64,000 bases of DNA from Spinacia oleracea (taxonomy: Eukaryota > Streptophyta > Magnoliopsida > Caryophyllales > Amaranthaceae), in contig NC_079487.1 in assembly GCF_020520425.1 (NCBI RefSeq), forward strand, positions 13,527,133 to 13,591,132, read 5' to 3'. This document shows, in pieces, positions 36,492 to 48,500 of this stretch. Each line of letters begins with the position of its first letter. Positions within the stretch are counted from its first letter, which is position 1. The notes beneath the pieces were generated by a model, which made no database searches, was not told the origin of the DNA, and saw only the letters and a list, made by a program, of their open reading frames with translations. The translations under genes were made by a program, and so were the position numbers.

Positions 36492-39450
36492 CGAACAATA
36501 CTAGCATTCCACCCTCCTAAATTTGAGTCTAACATGTCTGCAACATACTCACAACTTGTATTCTCTGGTCTCGGTGAAATTACTCGGAACAAAGGTGCTC
36601 TATTTAACCACGGGTCCTTCCAAATGTTGATAGATTTCCCATCCCCGACAATCCATTTGCACCCCTTCTCCAACACCCACTTACTACTCCAAATACTCCT
36701 CCAAACGTAGCTTGGCCTGCGTCCTACCGGTGATCCAAGGAAATCAGAATTAGAAAAATAACGTGCCTATAGGATACGCGAAGACAACAATTCTGGAGCC
36801 TTCATTATCCTCCATCCTTGTTTCGCCAATAGTGCATCATTAAAGTCTGTTAATCTGCGGAACCCCAATCCCCCATCAAGCTTCTTATTGCTTACTTTAT
36901 CCCATGCAACCCAAAAAATTTCCTCTCCTCTTCCTTACATCCCCACCAGAACCTGGCCATCATCTGTTGAATGTCGTGACAAAGACCAATAGGAAGTTTA
37001 AACAAACTCATTATATAGGTAGGTACTGCTTGGACAACCTCCTTTAAGAGCACTTCCCTACCTGCGAACGATAAGAGTTATTGTTTCCACCCTTTAAGCC
37101 TTTTCCACACTCTTTCCTTCAAAAAGCCAAATGCTTGTGATTTTGCCCTTCCAGAAAATGTCGGCATCCCCAAATACATCCTATGAGACTCCACAAACTT
37201 TACTTCCAACCCTACTACTAATTCATCCCTCTTACCATCTTGCACATTCGAGCTAAAGGAGACTTCCGACTTACCCAAATTTATTTCTTGGCCCGATGCA
37301 TCACTACAACGTTGTAATATCCTCCTTATTGCTTGTACGCCCCTATCCTCCGCTCTACAGAAAATAATACTGTCATCCGCAAATAATAAATGAGAGACCG
37401 TCGGCGCACCCCTACAGACGTGAACCCCCTGTAGAGAACTCCTGTTAACTTCCATCTGGATGAGATGGGAGAAAACTTCGGCACACAGAATAAATAGATA
37501 CGGGAAAATGGGGTCTCCTTGACGGAGACCTCTTCCAGGACTGAAGTAGTCTGATGGTTCACCGTTAATCACTACCGCATGAGACACAGACGAAACACAC
37601 CTCATAATCAACTGAATCCACCTGTTGTCAAAACCCATCCTCTCCATAACCTTCTTCAAGAAGACCCACTCAATTCTATCATATGCTTTACTCATATCGA
37701 GCTTTACAGCCATACACCCTCGTTTCCCAGAACAAACACTTTCCATATAATGAAATGTCTCGTATGCAACAAGAGTATTATCTTTAATTAGCCTTCCCAG
37801 AGTAAAAGCACTCTGGTTAAGAGAAATAATATCGGCCAAAAATAATTCATCCTATTAGCCAACATTTTTGAAATAATCTTGTAGATTACATTGCATAAAC
37901 TAATAGGACGAAATTCCGACATAGACATTGGGTTCTTGACTTTTGGAATAAGAACAATATGGGTTGCATTTACCTCGTCCATTTCCCTACCGCCGTTAAT
38001 AACTGAAATTACATCATTCGAGACATTTTCTCCGATAATGTGCCAGTGCTTCTAATAGAAGTTTGCATTCATGTCGTTCGGCCCAGGGGCCTTACTAGAA
38101 TGCATCTGAAAAATGGCTACTCTCACATCCTCAGGCTCGAACGGTCTTAATAATATTCGGTTCATCTCATCAGTTACTCTATTCTCCAAGCCCTCAAGTG
38201 CCAACTCTATATTGTGAGGCAACATTGTAGTAAACAACCTAATAAAATACTCCATGGCTACCCCAGTTATCTCCTCATGCTCATTAACCCATTCACCATT
38301 TTCCTTACGTACCCCTTGTATCATATTCCTACACTTCCTACCAGAAGCTCTCATGTGAAAAAAAAAATCGTATTATTGTCACCTTCTTTCAAATTCAAGA
38401 CCCTTGATCGCTGCCTCCATATTGTCTCTTCTAATAACAAGAGCTTATCGATCTCCTCACATACTCTTCTCCTCTCTAAAACCAACTCAACAGAAGGGCT
38501 TGCACCATCAATTTCCACCATCCTCTCCCTACCCTTCTTTATTCTTTTTGTCATGTTACCAAACTCCCTACCACTCCACTTTTGAAGATCTTCCCCACAC
38601 TTTTTAATTTTTATTAAAATGTCATCTGCATTCCACATCCCCATTGAATTACTCCATGCTTCCTTAACAACATTTTCACATTCCGGGGAGGAGAGCCACA
38701 TATCCTCGAACTTGAACTGTTTTTTCTTCCTTTTGGTGCTCCGACTACTAGGCATGCTCGTCACTTTGATAGGCACATGGTCCTATTTATCACTCGGCAT
38801 ATGAACAACACTAATATGGGGTAGAAACTCTATCCATTCTACGCTTGCAACACCCCTATCCAACCGCTCATATACAACAAATTGTTCAGATTGTTTGTTC
38901 CACCATGTGAATGGCGCCCAGTGAAACCCAAGTCTTGCAACCCACAGTCGTCTAAGGCTTCTCTAAATTCAGTCATCTCTCATTGACTTCTAGTCTGCCC
39001 CCCTTCCTTCTCATCTTCAAACAGAATTTGATTCATGTCACCTACTACAAGCCATGGAAGGTCACACATGCTTTTTAGTGACTGTAGTAATTCCCATGAT
39101 AAGTGTTTCTCCGTACTTTCAGGCCAACCATAGAAGCAGGTCAATCTCCATAGGTTATCACAAAATAATCCTTTTATTGTGCAATCTATATGGCGTAAGG
39201 TAGCAGATAAGACCGTAACATCAATGTTATCATTCCAGAGCAACGCAAGGCCACCCGATCTTCCAGTGGAATCAACAAAATAACTCTCGTTATACTTCAA
39301 GCTAGATTTCACGTTAATCATTTCTGCAGCACTCCTTTTAGTCTCCATTAAAAAAACTAAGTCTGGGGCACTACTGTTCAGCAACTTCCTAAGCCTTCCA
39401 ACTGCCCGTTGGTTGCCAAGCCCCGGGCAATTGTAGCTTAGTAGACTCAT
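36492..39450 (-). pseudogene. LINE ORF2: endonuclease and reverse transcriptase, several frame breaks
   Basis: The endonuclease is open from the ATG at 39450 to 38980, with SYNCPGLGN, FLMETK, GGLALLWN and VVGDMNQI, the usual AP-endonuclease motifs. The frame then breaks. Reverse transcriptase follows in pieces at 38351-38776, 38052-38354, 37788-37982 and 37078-37839, with AFTLGRLIKDNTLVAYE, LDMSKAYDRIEW, GLRQGDPIFPYLFILC and the catalytic FADD box near 37370. The last piece (up to 36492) reads WIVGDGKSINIWKDPWL, the plant LINE region after RT. Its ATG overlaps the ORF1 stop as ATGA. At least four breaks make it inactive. Confidence 0.9.
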
Positions 39451-40631
39451 TGGGTTCGGCGGGATTGGTCACCACCAATCACCGCCGATATATCATTAGC
39501 ATTAATACTTGTCATACCCCCATTCACGTAAGAAAAAGGAGCATTGTGAGTATCACTAGTACTTTCCAACATTGGAGTATCATATATTAGAGCCTTGTCA
39601 CATTTATTGAAATTAGTTGTTTGTACCACTGGTTCCATTCTTCCCCTCTTCAAAAAACGTGAGTTATTTGTCAAATCTCCCACAGCTTCCACCTCTACAT
39701 CAATACTACTTCCCACCTTCCCCATCCCATCACTTGCTGAAGGGTTTTCATAAACCTGCATACATCCTTTCTTTGTCGTATTACCATCATCGAAACACAA
39801 ATCCCGCACCCCTACATCAAAATTAAGCTTAGCTTTTTCCTTATTCTGACGTAGAGTGCCTTTGAATTCTTGGCAAACTTTGATCTCCTCCTCCCTCCTG
39901 TAGTTTATGTTCTCCCGCCTCTTAGTTGGAGAGGATCTCAGAAACAGGCCATAAGGTAGCTCGGAGACAGGCGTAACATCATCATACTTCAGGCACTGCT
40001 GGTAACTGTGCCCCAACCTCCCACAAGAATAACATACATCCATCAATTTCTCATATATAAATTTTATCAACTTACTGCCATTGGATGTACCTATCCGTGT
40101 CATCCTCCGGAATGGTTTATCAAGCTTCAAATCCACCCTAAACCGCATGTATTTGCTCCATCCTATAGGGCCAGAGTCGTCGAATTCAACGAATTTGCCC
40201 ATGCTTGACGCCAACGATACAACCATAGATTTTGTACGTTTATTTAGAGGAACATCTTCTACTTTCACCCACATTCTGATCGTATCAAAAATAATTTCTG
40301 ATGGTTGAATACCTTCTTCGATCTCCTTGAATAGTAACGGAGCCCCGTCAAAGAACCATGGTCCCTCCTCCAACACCTTCATCTTGTCACTCATGGAAAA
40401 GAATTGAAACATAAACATCTTGTTCTCAATTTCCTGTATTACTACCCCCTTCCCTAACCTCCATGCTATTTTCATGGTGTTTTTCATCGCTTCGATGCTA
40501 AAAGGGTTTAATGTAAGGAGCTTACCAACCAGGCATAACATTAGTTGTTCAGCAATTGTTTCATCATCCGCCTCCTCACATTCAATTGTCAAGGTCATCC
40601 CATTCAACTTTCGTTCAAGATCGTCCGCCAT
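39447..40631 (-). CDS. LINE ORF1 protein (zinc-knuckle nucleic-acid binding), open
   Basis: This frame is uninterrupted, about 394 codons from the Met at 40631 (MADDLERK); a further in-frame Met lies at 40655. It has the N-terminal domain common to plant LINE ORF1 proteins (DUF4283-like, with GPWFFDGAPLLF and WVKVEDVPL) and one CCHC knuckle, CYSCGRLGHSYQQC, at about residue 200-213. ORF1 proteins bind the LINE RNA. The 3' end overlaps ORF2 by ATGA. Whether it is expressed is unknown. Confidence 0.8.
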   Translation of the reverse strand: MADDLERKLNGMTLTIECEEADDETIAEQLMLCLVGKLLTLNPFSIEAMKNTMKIAWRLGKGVVIQEIENKMFMFQFFSMSDKMKVLEEGPWFFDGAPLLFKEIEEGIQPSEIIFDTIRMWVKVEDVPLNKRTKSMVVSLASSMGKFVEFDDSGPIGWSKYMRFRVDLKLDKPFRRMTRIGTSNGSKLIKFIYEKLMDVCYSCGRLGHSYQQCLKYDDVTPVSELPYGLFLRSSPTKRRENINYRREEEIKVCQEFKGTLRQNKEKAKLNFDVGVRDLCFDDGNTTKKGCMQVYENPSASDGMGKVGSSIDVEVEAVGDLTNNSRFLKRGRMEPVVQTTNFNKCDKALIYDTPMLESTSDTHNAPFSYVNGGMTSINANDISAVIGGDQSRRTQ

Positions 40632-40815
40632 CTTCCAATTCAGAAGCAAAAGCACACCAGGCCACCCACATGCACAGTCTTTTCAGTCTCGTGGATTAAT
40701 CTCGTAACAACAAACAAGCATGAGATATCTCACCTCTCAATCTGAGAAGGAAGAAAAATACTCCACGAAGCAGGCTATGGGAAACCCTAGCTAACCCTTA
40801 TCTCCGAGAGAAAAA

Positions 40816-41026
40816 AATCTTTTTTTTTTATTGCTGTCTATAAAAAAGGGTCATTCCCACATAAAAAATGGGAATGGAGTTAATATAACCTTGATGGGTT
40901 ATTCCCACATTAAAAATGTCAAAGTTTAAATTTTATTGCCGCATGTTGTTATTGGTCAAGTATGTGCATTGAAGTCCGCAAAAATTCGGGAGTAAACATT
41001 TCAAGGGAAAAAACAAACAAGTATTA
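40816..41026. other. Short intergenic stretch
   Basis: Between the LINE 5' end and a MITE. It contains the word ATTCCCACAT twice (near 40852 and 40906), a possible short repeat. Nothing else is seen. Confidence 0.4.
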
Positions 41027-41397
41027 CTCCCTCCGTCTCTTTTTGTTCTTTACGTTTGGTATTTTGCAAGCGTTTTAACGACTAATTAATGTGCATTGAG
41101 ATTCTTCTATTTTTTTTAATTTAAACAAGACAAATTACGTTTATTTATAATATTTTCACTTTTATCAAAATTCTGATATTGGGAAAATAAGAAAAATTTA
41201 TATCCCAATAGAAAAGTGTGAGAGATTAAATGGCCTAGTGAATTTAATTGGTTAAAATAATCACTGGACACAAATTCTGATAGAATATTAAAGTATTTAT
41301 ATGATAAAGAGTAATATAAAAGAAAATGTAAATAAAATTTTGAAATACCCATAAAAAGATTTTATAAAGGTAAAAGAATCATAAAAATCGGAGATCC
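41027..41397. mobile_element. Possible Stowaway-like MITE, degenerate right end
   Basis: The left end is CTCCCTCCGTCTCTTTTTG after TA. The right end, AAAGGTAAAAGAATCATAAAAATCGGAG, is cut short here to its core: AAAAATCGGAG up to about 41397 resembles a worn inverse of the left end. It lies about 1.1 kb upstream of the WD40 start codon, so it may be part of the promoter region. Confidence 0.5.
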
Positions 41398-42543
41398 ACC
41401 GTCGCATCACAATCTGGTCATTTTCTCTCTCATCCCCTTCCTATCTGCACAAAATCTCTGCTTCGCCAAACCCCACCTTTATATTTTCTTTTTAATCTCT
41501 TTTCTCAATACTAATTTACCCTTAATCCCCCTTTCAATCAATCAATTAAATGCTGCAACCATTTTTCTATAATCCGGGGACACAAAATTAATAGAATAGT
41601 TGAATTGATTTTCAATTTTTATTTTAATTTTTCGGCACATCAGTTTTCTCTTTCCCCCACAACCCAATAAAGTCGTTTTTTTTGCTGGAAATAAATAAAT
41701 AAATAAAATAAATAAATTAATCACTAAACAAAACCATTAACAAGATACATCTGATATTTAGAAGGGATTGAAGTTGAAGGAGAACGAGAGTTTTCCAGAT
41801 TGCTCTCCTGCCCCAAAATTTAATTTGATTAAAAATTAAATTAAAGGTGGTGATGTCTTTATCCGTTTACCTTTTATTAATATTCATACTTTTTGTTTAT
41901 TTTCTTATCTCCTTGTGTCACCTATATTATTCTTTTGTAATTTTTTAGGTTTATATAATCTAGATATTTAGTGTTTTTATCTATTTTTTCTTTCTGGGTT
42001 GTTCTTTAGTTGCATTTTTAGGGTATGTTTTAGGGTTTTGCGATTCAAATTTTGTTTGTTTTTTTGAGAATTTGTATGGGGTTCAAGTTGTGCGAGATGG
42101 GTTATGTTTCTTTTCTGAATTGGGTGTTCATTAGATTTGGAAATTCTGGGGGATTTTTCATGGGAATTTTTGGATTTTGATTCTCGATTTTATTTTCTAC
42201 TTGTACTTCTTTTGGTGATTGAAGATCTATAGAAGATCTAATATTGGTACCCAGTATTGATCTTAGTTATGTTTGGTGGTTGATTGTTCAAGAGGGTAAA
42301 TATTAGGGGTTAAGTTAATTGATAACTAACAGAATTGACTAACAATTGATGCTTATGATTTAAGAGTTTAATTGTTTGGTGGTAATTTCCAATTTCTGTA
42401 TATTTATGGAATATAATTTATCTCTGAGTGGTAGAGCAGTTGGGTGGGTGTTACAAACAGGGTTTAGGTTGGAAATTATGTATGAATTCTTCATCCTACC
42501 CTTTTTATCCTAATGCCAATCGACATTTGGATGCAGGTGAATC
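41398..42543 (+). promoter_or_regulatory. Upstream region and probable 5' UTR of the WD40 gene
   Basis: CT-rich sequence near 41410-41520 looks like a plant transcription start region. GATGCAG at 42530-42536 is a strong 3' splice site only 7 nt before the ATG, after a T-rich stretch, so the 5' UTR probably contains an intron of several hundred bases. Its donor and the start of transcription cannot be fixed from sequence alone. Confidence 0.45.
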
Positions 42544-45500
42544 ATGTCCCAACAGCAAGTCGACGAATTCGACTATATGGCTGATGAGCAGGATGTGGCA
42601 GAATTCATTGATGAAGTGGACGGGGAGTTTTATCATAGAGATGATGGGAATATAGGAATGGATGAGTATGATTTGGTCTGTAATCTCTCTAGTCATGTGG
42701 TTCTATTTAATGCAAATTTTCTTGTTTAAAAAAGGAACTGTGAATTCGTTTTTTCTTGATTCTGGGTACTGTTCTTTTTGAAACTGAAACTTTTTTCTGG
42801 ATGTTTTCGAGCAGCTTACGAAGGTGACGGATACCTCAGCTGCCAGTGCCAGACGAGGCAAAGATATTCAGGGTATTCCGTGGGATAGATTGAATATAAC
42901 GAGAGAGAAATACAGGTTAACTAGGCTGGAACAATACAAGAATTATGAGAATGTACCCTCTTCAGGGGACTCCATAGACAAGGTTGGTTACCTTGGAGGG
43001 TTTAATGAGTAAATGTCTTTTGGGGTAATTGGGATATTGAATATTTACTTTATTTTGGTGTTATTAGGAATGGAAGTCCAAAGAGAAAGGTGGAAGTTAC
43101 TATGAGTTCTTCTACAATTCAAGACTGGTCAAGCCTACGATTCTACATTTTCAGGTTTGTAGCTTTCTGCTTTTCTGTATCGGTTCTGTGAGAAAAACAG
43201 CCAATCCTTCAAGATGTTGCTCTTTCTTTCTGTTCTTCATGTTGCAAGTAGTTGGCTCCTAACTCTGTACTTGACAGCGAGGCTTTTCCCCCCTGCTGAA
43301 ACTGCTGTCTGGAATTTTCTCAGTTCTGTTTCACTGCATTGTGCCCGAATTTTATGCTTCTCTCTATCTCTCTATGCGTTGTGTTTTTAGGTAGGTGGAT
43401 ACTGGATAGTGCATCTTTTAGCAATATTAATCAATTCTACTATGTGGGTTTACCAAAAACAACCTTCTGGTGGTCAGCTAGTTAAGGGTTATATTGGAGC
43501 CTCTAGGGGCTTTGTTCATGTTGTTAAATTTTGTTATTGAAAGCGTGCTTAAGCTGTTCTGAAGGGAAGAGAACGAGACAGACCATTTCTAATTCTATGT
43601 TAGGTTGTGTAGTAAAATCATTTGGCAATGAAAGAAATAATTGACTAGACTTATGAGGTAGTTATTTTGCTCCTCATCTTCAAGGAGGACAATCTTAAGC
43701 CTGCCTCACATGTGAGTTCTCTGTAAATGTGAGCAAAATGGAGGTAATCAATTGTCTTTATTGGGACTAGACAGGTAATTGAAGCCAACTCTTTGTCTAG
43801 GAGCAACCCTCAAAAAAGGGAAAAACGCGGAACGCTAGAGAAGTAAGGATTCAGTCTCACTTCATTCCTCGCTTGGCTGAACTCGTTGTAACTTGTAAGA
43901 AGGGAGGCGTGCAGGACTGAAAGCCACGAGTCCTGGATAAGCCAACTTGATTTTTGGATGAACCCATTTAAGATTTGCGAATTTGGGAGGTGAATAGTTA
44001 GAAGCTCGTTTAGCCGGAATCCAAAACCATTAAGAGGGCCAGTTTACTAGCCTATTAGGTGGTTATATGATATTGTCTTCGTAAACGCAGGACAACTTAA
44101 ATTAGGGCATTAGGACAACTTAAAATTAGGGTACTAGGACATAATGAGATATTGATACATCCTGGGACTTTCATCGCGTTCATCACTTTTATTGTTAGTG
44201 GTTACTGTCTAATGTCAGTATTTGCATGTGTTCAGCGTTCTTTAAAATTTAATTTTGTTTATTGTCCTTCAGATTGGTTGTATTTCTCGTTATTTGAGAT
44301 TCATAGTTGTTGCTTCTATCACTAAATATTATTATAATCTTCCATCCATCTAAAAGGTTTTGCCCAGTTCTTAGGAGGCCTATCTTTCGGTCTCATTTTT
44401 GTCCCCCTTATCTGTATGTTGTTGGATTTGGCTCACATTTGACATTGTTGTGCTCATTTACGTGCAGTTAAGAAATCTTGTTTGGGCTACTTCAAAACAT
44501 GACGTGTATCTCATGTCCAACTATCAAGTGATGCACTGGTCATCATTAACTCGAAATTTGTCGGAAGTTGTTAATTTTGCTGGACATGTTTCCCCAAATG
44601 AGGTATTTTCACTCTTGTCTTGAAACTTTTTTTTGGAAGAATTCCACAGTATATAGTTAAAGCTGGAAAATGTGTCGGGCTCGGTCATGTTGTGTAGAAT
44701 ATAAAAGGGTTGGTAAACCTCAACACTAACCCGACCTGTTTAATAAACATGTCGTGTCGTGTTCACCCGTTTAACTAATTGTATCGGAAGCTCTCGAGTC
44801 TTGACACTAGCTGGTTTTTTCCGTGTTTGTGTTGTCTGGTTTGTTCAATAAAGTTGGTTTCATTATAAAGGTTTATTACCAAATACATTGAATTATTAGT
44901 TGTTTTTTCTTAGGCGGTTTAAATCGTGTCAGAATCTCAACACTAACCCGACCCATTTAATTAAATATGTCTTGTCGTGCTAGACCCGTTTAATTAAACG
45001 TGTCTTAACCCTTGACACTAACCCAGTTTTTTCGTGTCATGTTATCTTGTCGTTTTAGATTTCGTATCCGGTTTCTGTCGTGATAGACTTATCAATGATA
45101 ATGCAAGTCACTTTTTGTGTATTAGCATGATATTAGGATATCCGCCCCTATTTCCCATGCTACTTCCTTTTTAAAGCTTCTTTAGTCCTCAGCTGATATG
45201 TGATAAATGGCATTCCTTGTATTTTGATGTTACAGAAACACAAAGGGAGTTTGGTAGAAGGTTTTACCCAAACTCAGATTAGTACACTAGCCGTCAAAGA
45301 CAAACTCATGGTTGCAGGGGGGTTCCAAGGAGAATTAGTATGCAAGGTACGTTGGCATCTTCTTTTTGTCTTCTGTGATACGTGAATCCTTTTTCTTTTC
45401 TTATAAATACGAACTCAATTGTCATTTCATCTCTATACATGTCAGTATGTTATCACCGAGGAATGAGTGGATAGTTGTCTAATAAGTAATAACATCTTGA

Positions 45501-48500
45501 GCCAGTGTTTGAGAATTACTTCATAGTTTGGTTAGTCTATCATCACATATGTCCAACTATTTTAGCACTTCTAAACAGAGGGTCAAAGTGAAAGGTTGAG
45601 TTAGATTGCTCCTCTCTTAGATCATGTGCGTTCTTTCCCCTTGGGCAAGGGTCAATATTCTGCTTCCTCATCCTTCCCTTCTCCACCTCATTTTGCTTAA
45701 GCTCTACCCCTAACAAAGTATGGCAATGGTTTACCCCTCCATGTAGTCAGTCTTGTAGGATAAACTCAATTTATTTGCTGATTGGCCCCTTGCTTGAAGC
45801 AACGGGGACCCTACTATTAATTAAACCAACTGTTTTAGCCCAATCTAAAAACAGAGTTGTTGTTTTTTTAAAGAAAGAACCCTGTAGGCTAGTAGCTATG
45901 TTACTCCACTCTCAGACATGTTTATGGACACACTTCATTTTGGGCCTAAAATATGAAAACACAGTATTTTAATGTATTTACCCAGTCTCCTTTAAATTGT
46001 ATCACTTACAATGTACACGTGATTGTGGATAGAGGTATGTGTCCCCCACTTACACATGACTAAGACCGTGCACCTGCCCAAATCTGGTCCGAACCGGAAT
46101 GGACCGGATTCAGAATCTACTTCTTTTTTGTGTCCGGAGACCGGTCATGTCCTGAAAATTCCGCTCCAGACCGGTTGGTCTGGTTTTTGTAATTTTTGCA
46201 ATCTTCTTCATTTTTATAAACAAAGAACCTGTTGCATGTTTCTAGTAGATGATATTTATAGTATAAAAAACCTGCTGCACTTTTTTGCTTTTTGGATCAA
46301 AAACATTCAGCTAATTCAATTTGTAGTAGAGGACCACTACGGAAGAACGGAGTATTATAAATACTATTACGTCAATCAAGAACACAATGGTTCCACAAAC
46401 AACAATTACAATCTTAAAAAATCCCCAAAAAAGAACTTGGCAAGTCTAAACAAAAGAAACAGTTTACATATCTCCAAAATATACAGCTTGACATTCTTCT
46501 TGCTCCACTTCCCATTAAATCACACCGAGTCCACAAACACGACCTAATGATCCACATCATCAAATTGCATTTCTGCTCATAGAGAAAATAGATCGATAAT
46601 AATGAATCAAATGAAAAATTAGGAATTGTAAAAATAAATAAAAATAGAAGAGTTAAAAAGCATTGCCTTTCTCAATTTCTTCCAAGTCTTTCATAGTTTC
46701 TTCCACATCAACAATTGGTAATCCCTTTGCTTTAAGCCAATCATTTGTTGCAAATTAGAGCTTGAACCATTTTTTACACGTAAAATATTGCATAAAGGTT
46801 ATGTGAAGTTATAAGTTAAGAGAAACAAAGTTAATTTTCATAAATTTAAAAGATAAAGAGATATTACCGTGAGAGTCAAAGAACTTCGAAATGGATCTAG
46901 ATGATGACCCCCCGTGCTAAAAGAGGATTTAGATGCAACTGTGAACATTGGGATAGGTAGTATATCACTTGTCGTGTGAAAGAAGGATGACGATGTCCAT
47001 TAGTACCCCACTAAGTTATTGCATCCATTTCTTATTCCTCTTGCCCTAATTGGTCATTTATGTATCTATCCAAGTTATTCCTCACATATCACCTTTTTCC
47101 TTCATTCTTTAGACTGTTCATGTAGTTTCCACCCCCTCCTATATTACTACCGTCATCTAAATCAATTGACATATTATCTCCATTGTGACCACTTTGAGGC
47201 ATATAAAAGAACACAAAATTCTATATTTATCAAATAACTTATAAGTGTAATCCTTCACATCATTGGCAAGTTTAATGTCCTTTTCATTTCCATACATATC
47301 ACATCATGTCAATTGAACAACTAGAAATTGGAGTGAGGATCAAGAATAGAGGCAACATAAATAAACATATTCATTTTCTCCACACCCACAATACTTATCA
47401 AACTTTTTTTTCATTGCAACGGCCATAGTTCGAAAATCCAAATCTAGACTTTCTTCCCATTTATTCAGCATATCATACATAGCGGCAATCTAGTATAAGC
47501 CTTTATTACTCGTCACATAAAGTTAACCAGAAATGAGACGAGTCAAAAGATAAAACCCCTTCAAAAGCAAAAGCATCCTCTCTACCTTCTTCCAATCATC
47601 AGATTCAGGAGGCTTCTCATTATCCTTCTAATCCTCTTCATGAGGAAGAGATATTCCACCCGAGTTCCAACAAGCGTGAACATCAAAGGATAAGGAAGAC
47701 TTACTAGTTACTATCTATGTCAGGTTTTTGCACAAGCTCATCGAACCACTATTTTTGCAGGAGAATTCTTAACATATCTCTCAACATTTCTAACAATCAA
47801 TGCACACACCATGCTCTCTAATGCCATCTCACACAATAAGATTGACAATATGAGCAATGCATCTAATGTGAACATATTTTCCTGTTCATTAGTATGCACA
47901 AGCAACAACATTAGAGCTAGCACTGTCAACTGTCACCGTAAAAAGCTTATCTTTAATACCCCAATACTCTACCAATAGCCTCACCTTTATGACTAGATAT
48001 TAGACAAAATTATTATCTTTTTACTCAATTTTCAATCATTATCAATGAAATGAGATGTGAGACACATGTAGTTAGTCCTTTGAATTGATGCCCAAGTATT
48101 AGTGGTCAAACAAATTCTTTGACAACTCTTAAACACTTCTTTCAACTTTCCCTTTCCACCATAACAGAGTTGCAAACAATCACGAACAATGGTAGTACGA
48201 GATGGAATGTGAAATCTTGGACATGATACTTGGACAAAAGAATTAAATGCTTGAATGGAAGCTCATCAGTAATGATCATACGAACTAATGCTTTTCTTAC
48301 ATCTTTTAGATTTACAGTCCCATCGTTTGATTGAGCATTATCATCTATACTATATATTAAAAAGCGTTTGTAAGAAAGTATGCGTTACACGTGGTGCTCT
48401 GTTAATGAGTCTTTCACTCATGTAATTTTTATATACATAAAAAATGTTAATCATGGTTTGTATAAGGTTTGAACCCCCAAACTTGAGTTTAAACAATAAG

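Larger units (their letters stand above)
36492..40815 (-). mobile_element. LINE (L1-type), minus strand, interrupted by E1
   Basis: This non-LTR retrotransposon has ORF1 (39447-40631) followed by a broken ORF2 with endonuclease and reverse transcriptase. The 3' part is missing here because E1 inserted at 36492; the rest should lie left of this window. The 5' border is uncertain, somewhere near 40815, where a CTCTCGGAGATAAGGG leader (minus strand) begins. Confidence 0.85.

Noticed and set aside
46023-46547. 174-codon plus-strand frame
   Set aside because: It spans the left end of the hAT transposon and non-coding 3' DNA; no domain is recognised and the true coding strand is minus.
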